Assembly (NCBI GenBank): GCA_021604645.1
Contig: BQJJ01000011.1
Span: 50,371-114,370, forward strand
Direction: 5' to 3'
Source of the DNA: Methyloligella sp.
Lineage (GTDB): Bacteria; Pseudomonadota; Alphaproteobacteria; Rhizobiales; HXMU1428-3
Length of the DNA: 64,000 bases
Part shown: positions 56,405 through 64,000 of the stretch, in pieces
How the letters are laid out: every line of letters begins with the position of its first letter
How positions within the stretch are numbered: position 1 is the first letter of the stretch
The notes under the pieces: model-generated
Database searches by the model: none
What the model was told of the DNA's origin: nothing
What the model saw: the letters and a program-made list of their open reading frames with translations, nothing else
Program-made: the position numbers and the translations under genes

Positions 56405-57094
56405 TTGAGTAAACGACTACGACCGGAGCCAGGCATGACAACTGAAAACGAAACCATCCTAATCAAACGTTATGCAAGTCGCCGCCTTTATAATACGATG
56501 ATCAGTGATTACGTAACGCTTGATGAAATCGCTCAATATATAAGGGATGGCAAAGACGTAAAAATTGTAGATCGGAAATCTGGAGACGATCTAACCAGAC
56601 AATATCTGATGCAGATCATCACAGATTATGAAAGCCGTGGTGAGAATGTTCTGCCAATAAATGTACTAACAGACATTGTCCGTTCCTATAATGATCAAGC
56701 TCAAAATTTCATTCCAGACTTTCTCTCAAAATCTTATGAGATGCTGAAACAACAGCAACAAGAAGTCCTATCCAACTTCTCTCAAAATATTCCAGATAGT
56801 CTCAATCCATTGAACAATCTTCCTAAAATGGAAGGCCTTGATCAATGGCAAAAAATGCAGGCAAATTTCCTAAATCAAATGATGGGCCCCATCGCAACAA
56901 GTATGGGTACATCTATGGGCAATAATAGAAGCGCTGAGAAATCAGAGAGTGAAGTAGAAGACGAACAAGAAAACAGTTCAGATAAAGCGCCAAAAACAAA
57001 AGCAACGAAAAAAGCTTCTACCGAAAAAGATCAAGATATTGAAGCTATGAAAAAACAATTGGCCGACCTACAATCCAAATTGCAAGATATGTAA
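56405..57094 (+). CDS. phaR: Polyhydroxyalkanoate synthesis repressor PhaR (likely start 56435)
   Basis: ILIKRYASRRLYNTMISDYVTLDEIAQYIRDGKDVKIVDRKSGDDLTRQYLMQIITDYE. Confidence 0.95.
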   Translation: MSKRLRPEPGMTTENETILIKRYASRRLYNTMISDYVTLDEIAQYIRDGKDVKIVDRKSGDDLTRQYLMQIITDYESRGENVLPINVLTDIVRSYNDQAQNFIPDFLSKSYEMLKQQQQEVLSNFSQNIPDSLNPLNNLPKMEGLDQWQKMQANFLNQMMGPIATSMGTSMGNNRSAEKSESEVEDEQENSSDKAPKTKATKKASTEKDQDIEAMKKQLADLQSKLQDM

Positions 57095-57181
57095 AGAGCA
57101 AAAAATCTATCACATATTTAAGCGTGATGTTTTTTGCTCTTTTTATTTCTTTTTTTATTCGAAAAATTAAACAAAACAATC

Positions 57182-57610
57182 CTACAAATAAAGAGACCCG
57201 ATTAAACTCGCTCCCGCAATGGCAGCAAACAATCCAAAGAAACGATAAACTTTTTCCGATAAGTTTAGCTTGGCAAAAAATCCAAGAAATTGACGTCGAA
57301 CCGCCAGTAATAATACACCTTCAATAAGCATAGCCCAGCCCATTAAAGAAACAAAACCTTCAGTAAACCCAGACCAATCATTATGAAGTCTGACAACAAC
57401 GACACCTAATGCAAAAACCAAAATAGCTCCAATATATCCAAGAGCTGGGTTTTCATAAAACTCATCAAGCATTGACTGATATTCATCTCCATCCAGAAGC
57501 AAACCTATCCCGGCTGCCAAAAGATAAAGTCCAAACATAAATGCAAGATATTCAGTTAAATTGAGTGAACTAAACATAACAACCACCTCCAAAAAAGACC
57601 TAAGTAACAA
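57182..57610 (-). CDS. Hypothetical multi-pass membrane protein
   Basis: Intact ORF with ~4 hydrophobic segments; likely start 57577. Confidence 0.65.
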   Translation of the reverse strand: MLLRSFLEVVVMFSSLNLTEYLAFMFGLYLLAAGIGLLLDGDEYQSMLDEFYENPALGYIGAILVFALGVVVVRLHNDWSGFTEGFVSLMGWAMLIEGVLLLAVRRQFLGFFAKLNLSEKVYRFFGLFAAIAGASLIGSLYL

Positions 57611-57785
57611 ACCTCAAGAGAACAGTTCAAACCATGTTAAATCCAAAAATTTTCAAATGAAGAGAACCGCTCCTCATAACTTATATATAAGATCAAAACT
57701 CATTTTTTTAAGATCTCACAAACCGATTTTACCACAAATCAATACCAAACAAATCAACTGTTAAATTTAGAACTATTCTAAACGA

Positions 57786-58292
57786 TTATTTTTTCTGACC
57801 TACCTCTGGATGATCAATATCATCTAGATCAACCAAATCAGCAGCTTGACCTTTATTCCTGTATATTCGTTTTTTTAAGTAAGGATAGTCACCAACATCA
57901 TGTGCTAAACGCTCTCCAACAACAATCACTTTTAAAGTCTCATCTCCATCGTTGACCAAATGATGAGCCTCTCCACCAGCCCGGTAACCAATAAAATCAC
58001 CACACCCAACGGAGAACTTTTCTTCACCAATATGGGCCGTAGCTGACCCTTCTAAAATATAAACACATTCATCTTCATAATAATGCTTATGATGTTCCGT
58101 CGAAACACAACCAACCGGTACTTCAATAATATGAAACCCAAATCCGTTTAAACACGTTAAATCCCCCAAGGACTTATTAACCCTCTTGGCGTTGTCATTT
58201 AGAAAATGCGTCTTCTCCAAGCCCGCCATTTCATTAATTTCAGATTTAGTGATGATGTATTTATCTGTTTTTATCTCTTTTTCTGTCATCAA
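57786..58292 (-). CDS. Cupin domain protein
   Basis: HHKHYYEDECVYILEGSATAHIGEEKFSVGCGDFIGYRAGGEAHHLVNDGDETLKVIVVGER. Confidence 0.9.
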   Translation of the reverse strand: MMTEKEIKTDKYIITKSEINEMAGLEKTHFLNDNAKRVNKSLGDLTCLNGFGFHIIEVPVGCVSTEHHKHYYEDECVYILEGSATAHIGEEKFSVGCGDFIGYRAGGEAHHLVNDGDETLKVIVVGERLAHDVGDYPYLKKRIYRNKGQAADLVDLDDIDHPEVGQKK

Positions 58293-58330
58293 CCTAACCT
58301 CACATCTAATCAGTAACTGCCCATAAAAAA

Positions 58331-58364
58331 AGTGGACACTTTAACTTCTAAAAGTGCCCACTTC
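58331..58364 (-). terminator. Putative terminator downstream of parB
   Basis: AAGTGGaCACTTTtaacttctAAAAGTGcCCACTT. Confidence 0.6.
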
Positions 58365-58388
58365 AAAAACGTAAAACAGTAGAAAGTC

Positions 58389-59276
58389 TTAGCTTACTGT
58401 TTTCTTCAACAAACGATTACGAATTTCATCAAGCTGCTCAAAATTCGTATAGCGAATGCGTAACTCGCCATTCTCACCAGAACCTAATTTAACCTGAACC
58501 TTCAGACCTAATGAATCAGTAAGCTCTTTTTCAAATGCTTTTGTATCCGCATCTTTTTCACGGCCCTTAGTAGATTTTCCTTGAGCACCTTTTAATCCAG
58601 TCTGCACAAGTGCCTCAGCATCACGAACGCTTAAGCCTTTAGAAATAATCTCTTTTACATAGTCTTCAGCATTTTCAACACCAACCAAACACCGAGCATG
58701 TCCTGCAGAAATTTCACCCGAACGGACAAAGCCTTGAATGCTTTCAGGCAATTTCAACAAACGAAGCATGTTCGCCACATGAGAGCGAGACTTACCAATC
58801 ACACTTGAAAGTTCATCTTGCGTATAACTAAACCGATCAACAAGTTCCTGATAGCCAAGAGCTTCCTCAACAGCATTAAGGTCAGCACGCTGAACATTCT
58901 CAATAATCGCAATCTCAAGCAATTGGCGATCTGTTAAGTCTCGAACAACAACAGGAACTGATGCCAACTCTGCCATCTGCGAAGCACGCCACCGGCGCTC
59001 ACCAGCAACAATTTCAAACCCACCTTCAAGACCATTTGATGGACGAACAATAAGCGGCTGCACAAGTCCCTTAGTACGAATAGAATTCGCCAAATCTTCA
59101 AGATCAGCATCCACAAAATCTTTACGAGGGTTTAAATGAGACGGGCGAACCTGTTCAATCGGAACAACACGGTGTTCACCTTCAGTTGGTAAAGGCGTTC
59201 CTTCAGAAGGGGCCACATCCCCAATTAAAGAAGCAATCCCGCGACCTAATCTATTCTTTTGTGCATTTGCAGACAT
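58389..59276 (-). CDS. parB: Chromosome partitioning protein ParB
   Basis: RLGRGIASLIGD; HRVVPIEQVRPSHLNPRKDF; IVAGERRWRASQMA; IENVQRADLNAVEEALGYQELVDRF. Confidence 0.98.
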   Translation of the reverse strand: MSANAQKNRLGRGIASLIGDVAPSEGTPLPTEGEHRVVPIEQVRPSHLNPRKDFVDADLEDLANSIRTKGLVQPLIVRPSNGLEGGFEIVAGERRWRASQMAELASVPVVVRDLTDRQLLEIAIIENVQRADLNAVEEALGYQELVDRFSYTQDELSSVIGKSRSHVANMLRLLKLPESIQGFVRSGEISAGHARCLVGVENAEDYVKEIISKGLSVRDAEALVQTGLKGAQGKSTKGREKDADTKAFEKELTDSLGLKVQVKLGSGENGELRIRYTNFEQLDEIRNRLLKKTVS

Positions 59277-59381
59277 AAAAGCCTCTGCCTTTCTTTTTAT
59301 TCTTATAAATCAGTCACTTATGTGACATAAACTCATAATTTCCCGTAGTCTTAAAACAAATTACTAATGTCCTTTAAGGAC

Positions 59382-60227
59382 TTAAGCAGCCATATATTTT
59401 TTCTCACGCTCAATAATTTCAGACGCCAGCTTAATATAAGAATGCGCCCCCGATGACTTGTGATCGTAAAGCAAAATCGGCTGACCAAAACTCGGTGCTT
59501 CCGCAATACGAATGTTGCGAGGGATCACTGAGTTATAAACCTTGTCACCAAAGAAGTTTCGAACCTCACTCGCCACTTCATTAGAAAGGTTAGTGCGCCC
59601 ATCATGCATGGTCAAAACCACACCTTGAATATAAAGATCAGGGTTCACAGCCGCCCGCACTTCTTCAATTGAATTAGCTAATTGAACAATCCCCTCAAGC
59701 GCAAAAAACTCACATTGCACCGGCACCAAAATAGATTGCGCTGCTGCCATTGAGTTAATGGTCAATATGTTCAAACTAGGTGGACAATCAATGAGCACAT
59801 AGCTAATGCGCTCCTCTTTCACCTTTGCAGCTTCTGCAATCTGTAACCGCGAAATCGCTTCGCGCAAACGAAACGCCCGGTCAGGAACACCGGCCAATTC
59901 AGCTTCTAATCCAGCCAAATCTTGTGTGGAAGGAACAACAGAAAGTCCAGGCACCCGCGTTTGCACACAAGCCTGAGTTAGTAACGCCTCACGGCGCAAC
60001 ACATCACAAACAGAAACAGAGCGCTGATCTTCATCAACCCCAAGTCCCGTACTCGCATTTCCTTGTGGGTCAATATCAATAATGATAACCCGCTCACCCA
60101 CAGCGGCAAGCGCAGTACCTAAATTAATTGCTGTGGTTGTTTTGCCAACACCGCCTTTTTGGTTGGCCAATGCCATAACCCGCACGTTCTGCGGCTCATT
60201 AGCTGGTGAAGAGATCTGTCCGTTCAC
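59382..60227 (-). CDS. parA: Chromosome partitioning ATPase ParA
   Basis: VMALANQKGGVGKTTTAINLGTALAAVGERVIIIDIDPQGNASTGLG. Confidence 0.98.
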   Translation of the reverse strand: MNGQISSPANEPQNVRVMALANQKGGVGKTTTAINLGTALAAVGERVIIIDIDPQGNASTGLGVDEDQRSVSVCDVLRREALLTQACVQTRVPGLSVVPSTQDLAGLEAELAGVPDRAFRLREAISRLQIAEAAKVKEERISYVLIDCPPSLNILTINSMAAAQSILVPVQCEFFALEGIVQLANSIEEVRAAVNPDLYIQGVVLTMHDGRTNLSNEVASEVRNFFGDKVYNSVIPRNIRIAEAPSFGQPILLYDHKSSGAHSYIKLASEIIEREKKYMAA

Positions 60228-60254
60228 CGGAATGCTCCTTTAATCAGGCCGCTA

Positions 60255-60354
60255 TGCGTATCTCTTTTCAAAGTAATTCCCTCTTTTGGGAATAGCCCGG
60301 TTGCCATTTTGAGCTAACAAAGTGGGCAACTGAAGCACAAATAAAAGATACGCA
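60255..60354. repeat. Nested palindromic segment between parA and rsmG, including a B-like hairpin
   Basis: Outer TGCGTATCT...AGATACGCA; inner AATTCCCtcttttGGGAAT-AGCCC and GGTTGCC...GTGGGCAAC-TGAAGCACAAATAAAA. Confidence 0.6.
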
Positions 60355-60363
60355 AAATAAAGT

Positions 60364-61002
60364 TTACGACCTCGGTTTAATATCATTAAGTTTAACTATG
60401 CGCCCCAAAGGATCGGTCAAACTTTCATAAGTCTCGTGACTAAAGTCCCAATCCTGTGATGCCTCTTCAATCTCTGCACGAGTGCCCTTTCCTTTAAGAA
60501 ATACACCTTTTGCTCCCTTTTCAAAAAGGGCTTGTCCAAAAGTCAAAAGAGTATTTAGAGGTTTTAGAGCTCGTGCAGTTACAACATCGATAGATTGGAT
60601 GGTACTCTCAATTGCAAAAACTTCAATTCTACAATTATGTATTTCCACATGCGCGCCAGTTTGCCTGGCAACATCCTTTAAAAACGAGCACTTACGAGAA
60701 TTGGATTCGACCAAATGAACACAAGAACCGTGTTTCTCCATGAGTAAAATGCCCAAAACAAGCCCGGGAAAGCCACCACCAGCCCCCATATCGACAATAA
60801 TTTTCGCCGAATCAAGATGATTGAGGACCTGTGCGCTATCAGCAAAATGCCGATGCCAAATCTCATCTAAGGTATTAGGTGCTACTAAATTCTGCGCTTT
60901 CTGCCACTTGATAAGCAGAGTTTCATAAAGTTTTAACCGCTCAACTGTTTCACGTGAAACATCAAACTGCTTCTGAAACTCTTTAGGCCCCGAAATAATC
61001 AC
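60364..61002 (-). CDS. rsmG: 16S rRNA (guanine527-N7)-methyltransferase
   Basis: FDVSRETVERLKLYETLLIKWQKAQNLVAPNTLDEIWHRHFADSAQ; IVDMGAGGGFPGLVLGI. Confidence 0.97.
   Translation of the reverse strand: MIISGPKEFQKQFDVSRETVERLKLYETLLIKWQKAQNLVAPNTLDEIWHRHFADSAQVLNHLDSAKIIVDMGAGGGFPGLVLGILLMEKHGSCVHLVESNSRKCSFLKDVARQTGAHVEIHNCRIEVFAIESTIQSIDVVTARALKPLNTLLTFGQALFEKGAKGVFLKGKGTRAEIEEASQDWDFSHETYESLTDPLGRIVKLNDIKPRS
60946..60961. promoter_or_regulatory. parS site, perfect 16-mer
   Basis: TGTTTCACGTGAAACA. Confidence 0.95.
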
Positions 61003-61264
61003 CCGCCGCTACTATCCTCTAAATTTTCAATCTTAATTTATGAAAGGAGCTATATCACATCTTAAGGCAACATATGTAATTTAAGTAGCTTCTCCTGGTG
61101 GTTTGCAGGAAAAATTCAGCGAAAATAAAGTCTGGAAAATTTCACGAGGCTGACAATATTGAGTATTAGATGTGGCCCTTAAATTATCGCCAAATAATTA
61201 TACAATTCCGGCTGCAAATAGATCTAGAATGTTTATAACCTGATATCGATAGGAATTAATTGAC

Positions 61265-61561
61265 ATGGAAACAGTTTTTACATTCATACAACTAGTTATA
61301 ATACCTGTTATGGCTGTTTCTATGTTTATAGCTCCATGGATTCAATCTATTTACAAACTATTAGGGGAAATAAAATCCGTTATTTTTTTAGCATTAATAT
61401 TGGTGATTCTACATATTATAGAATTTATTATTGCTGATTTAACTGTGCCAGCAGCTGGGCTTGCAACATTTTTTTCCGGAATCATTTGCTTCGGTTTGTT
61501 TATTTTAGCACTAATACTAGCAATATTTGCACAATCCAGACACTTAAACCAGAAAAAGTAA
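61265..61561 (+). CDS. Small hypothetical membrane protein (98 aa)
   Basis: ~3 hydrophobic segments; ORF intact; opposite strand to rsmG/mnmG. Confidence 0.5.
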   Translation: METVFTFIQLVIIPVMAVSMFIAPWIQSIYKLLGEIKSVIFLALILVILHIIEFIIADLTVPAAGLATFFSGIICFGLFILALILAIFAQSRHLNQKK

Positions 61562-61639
61562 ATTTCTATTTTTGGTACAAAAGCGGCCCCATAAAGCACA
61601 GCATCACGCCACTATCTGATACTATCTAAATAAACAAAA

Positions 61640-61655
61640 TGTTTCACGTGAATCA
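61640..61655. promoter_or_regulatory. parS-like site, one mismatch
   Basis: TGTTTCACGTGAATCA. Confidence 0.85.
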
Positions 61656-61686
61656 TAAACAAGGCCCAAGAGCCCATACCCAACCT

Positions 61687-63627
61687 CTAAGCTGATCGTT
61701 TATCAGAAGCAGTAGCCTTCATTTTACCAGCCCGTTTCAAATGAGCCAAAACCAACATAAGGGCAGCTGGCGTCATTCCATCAATACGCCCAGCTTGCGC
61801 CAAAGTCTCAGGGGCATTTTTTGCAAGCTTAGTTCGAAGCTCCGTTGAAAGCCCTGAGATACCTTCATAAGAAAAGCCAGCAGGAATAGACAACGCCTCA
61901 TCACGGCGAAGAGCTGCAATATCCGCATCTTGGCGCTCCAAATAAACCGCATAGCGGGCTTCGATAATAACCTGTTCAGCTATGCCATCCTCTAAAGACC
62001 CAATTTCAGGCCAAATAGCTGATAAATCTGCCAATGAGACACCCTTATATGAAAGCAATTCAAACGCCGTCCGATGGCGTCCATCCTTCTTGATGGAAAT
62101 TCCGTGGTTTTCAGCCTCATTAGGCGTTAAACTCAGAGATTTAAGAAGATCAATACCCTTCGAAATCTGAGCTTGTTTCACGTGAAACAATGATGCTCGC
62201 TCATCACTAACGAGCCCAAACTCAATACCAACAGGCGTTAAACGCTGGTCAGCATTGTCAGAACGCAAGCGAAGCCGATATTCAGCGCGAGATGTAAACA
62301 TACGATAAGGCTCGGTAACACCTCTGGTGACAAGATCATCAATCATGACCCCCATATACCCATCAGCCCGGCTAATCTTAAACTCTTTATCTGATCCATT
62401 CGCTTTCAAGCCTGCATTAACACCAGCAATTAAGCCCTGAGCTCCAGCTTCTTCATAGCCAGTTGTTCCATTAATTTGTCCAGCTAGAAACAAACCAGGG
62501 ATCTTTTGAACTTCTAACGTTTGAGAAAGCTCACGTGGATCAACATAATCATACTCAATGGCATAACCCGCCTGAGCAATACGAACATCCTCAAGCCCCT
62601 TCATCGTCTTTAAGAAGGCAAGCTGTACGTCCTCTGGTAATGATGTTGAAAGCCCGTTGGGATAAATAAGCTCACTAGTGAGCCCTTCAGGCTCTAAAAA
62701 CACCTGATGAGCTGACCGTTCTTTAAAACGCACCACCTTATCCTCAATAGAAGGGCAATAACGCGGTCCAACACCTTCAATTTGCCCCGTATACATAGGT
62801 GCCTGATCCAAATTAGAAGTAATCAGCTCATGCGTTTCTTCATTAGTATGAGTGATATGACAGCTAATCTGCGGTGTTGTGATCTCTGAATTCAAGAACG
62901 AGAAAGGCTCAGGCGGATTATCACCTGGCTGTTCTTCTAAGATCTCCCAATTTATAGATGCTTTATAAAGCCTTGCAGGTGTCCCTGTCTTAAGGCGGCC
63001 AATACGTAAGCCAGTATCATAGAGCCGGTCAGCCAGTTTAATCGCTGGCGCTTCACCAATTCGCCCAGCAGGCGTGCGCTCAGTACCTCGGTGAATTTCA
63101 CCGCGAAGGAACGTCCCCGTTGTCAAAACAACAGCACCAGCTCTATAAGTTTCACCATCAGCGGTAATTACACCAACACAAGTGCCATCTTCAATGAGCA
63201 AATCATCAACCGGCTGAGCTACAACAAACAGATTGTCCTGCGCCAATATCCCTTCTTGCATAGCAGCGCGGTATAATTCACGGTCAGCCTGGGCACGTGG
63301 ACCTTGCACAGCAGGCCCTTTCGAGCGGTTAAGAACACGAAATTGAATACCAGCCTTATCAATAACACGCCCCATCAAACCATCAAGCGCATCGATTTCG
63401 CGTACCAGATGTCCTTTACCCAATCCACCAATCGCAGGATTACATGACATCTCACCAATCGTCTCAAACTTATGAGTAATGAGCGCTGTCTTTGCGCCCA
63501 TGCGCGCTGAAGCACTGGCCGCTTCTGTTCCAGCATGACCACCACCAACAACAATCACATCAAAAGATACATCACCTGATACGATGTCTTTGTGAGAACC
63601 TGGCTCAGTGAGCAAAGTCATATGCAA
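61687..63627 (-). CDS. mnmG: tRNA uridine-5-carboxymethylaminomethyl(34) synthesis enzyme MnmG
   Basis: [74 protein letters not shown]. Confidence 0.98.
   Translation of the reverse strand: MHMTLLTEPGSHKDIVSGDVSFDVIVVGGGHAGTEAASASARMGAKTALITHKFETIGEMSCNPAIGGLGKGHLVREIDALDGLMGRVIDKAGIQFRVLNRSKGPAVQGPRAQADRELYRAAMQEGILAQDNLFVVAQPVDDLLIEDGTCVGVITADGETYRAGAVVLTTGTFLRGEIHRGTERTPAGRIGEAPAIKLADRLYDTGLRIGRLKTGTPARLYKASINWEILEEQPGDNPPEPFSFLNSEITTPQISCHITHTNEETHELITSNLDQAPMYTGQIEGVGPRYCPSIEDKVVRFKERSAHQVFLEPEGLTSELIYPNGLSTSLPEDVQLAFLKTMKGLEDVRIAQAGYAIEYDYVDPRELSQTLEVQKIPGLFLAGQINGTTGYEEAGAQGLIAGVNAGLKANGSDKEFKISRADGYMGVMIDDLVTRGVTEPYRMFTSRAEYRLRLRSDNADQRLTPVGIEFGLVSDERASLFHVKQAQISKGIDLLKSLSLTPNEAENHGISIKKDGRHRTAFELLSYKGVSLADLSAIWPEIGSLEDGIAEQVIIEARYAVYLERQDADIAALRRDEALSIPAGFSYEGISGLSTELRTKLAKNAPETLAQAGRIDGMTPAALMLVLAHLKRAGKMKATASDKRSA
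62174..62189. promoter_or_regulatory. parS site, perfect 16-mer, inside mnmG coding sequence
   Basis: TGTTTCACGTGAAACA. Confidence 0.95.
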
Positions 63628-63954
63628 AATCCTTAATTTAAAAAGTAATCTGGAAACTGGATTTAACTATATAAGAGTTATGTATCTCTAAAGTTATAAA
63701 TTCCAAGCAGTTTCAAATTTCGAGCCAATACAACGCCATTATAAATGATAAAGAATGTAGGCAATTGTATATCTACAAAGCTCAAGAAACCGTCTTTATA
63801 TTCTAACAATGGGAAGCAATCAACCAATCGCTCAAAATCAAGCCTATGTCAGGATTCAGAAAACAAAAGAATTCAACAAACATTTAATTAATCAACGTTC
63901 AATTAAATGATACGGAAATCCTCTCTAATGTATTTGTTTTCTACCTGTCTATAA

Positions 63955-63970
63955 TGTTTCACGTGAATCA
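63955..63970. promoter_or_regulatory. parS-like site, one mismatch
   Basis: TGTTTCACGTGAATCA. Confidence 0.85.
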
Positions 63971-64000
63971 TAATGTTCTAAACTATCGCTACAACTAACA

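Noticed and set aside
1-64000. CRISPR arrays, rRNA operons, complete insertion sequences or prophage
   Set aside because: I saw no regularly spaced direct repeats, no rRNA, no transposase or phage structural ORF in the track.
63628-64000. Possible oriC in the terminal intergenic region
   Set aside because: AT-rich with one parS-like site but no clear TTATCCACA-type DnaA box cluster seen by eye; region is cut by the window edge.

Overview
64 kb of a low-GC alphaproteobacterial chromosome (probably Hyphomicrobiales-like, from gene content and order) near the origin-proximal parAB/rsmG/mnmG region. It encodes mainly housekeeping genes: a cobalamin late-pathway cluster (cobS, cobT, cobP, cobW, cobN, cobO, cobQ, cobD, cobC, DUF1636, cobB, cobK, cobL); the hemY, mitofilin-like, hemD, hemC, tsaD, gpsA block; rplS, leuC, ilvA, murJ, trpS, oxyR-like, a fused LplT-Aas-like protein, phasin/phaR, and parB, parA, rsmG, mnmG with four parS-like sites. 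The strongest unexplained signal lies between the genes. A family of five ~115-200 bp elements ('family A'), all on the + strand, has four consecutive hairpins whose stem sequences change with compensation between copies while the linkers (ACGAARAAGG.AG / GGACATGRC / CGGAGGSC / AATAGCC.GTGAGA) stay constant. A second, smaller ~40 nt hairpin family ('family B', GCGC-GG-NTGC-NNGTGG-GCANCC-TGAA-GCGC-AACTAAAA) occurs alone, in tandem, and nested inside hairpin loops of family A and of itself. Together they look like a nested mosaic of palindromic elements or structured RNAs. I cannot assign either to a known family from memory. Other notable items: rplS with a C-terminal helix-hairpin-helix-like extension, two caspase-like proteases, an HNH-like gene between cobW and cobN, a decayed partial duplication of an iron-binding-protein gene, and PhaR-operator-like TGC palindromes upstream of the phasin gene.
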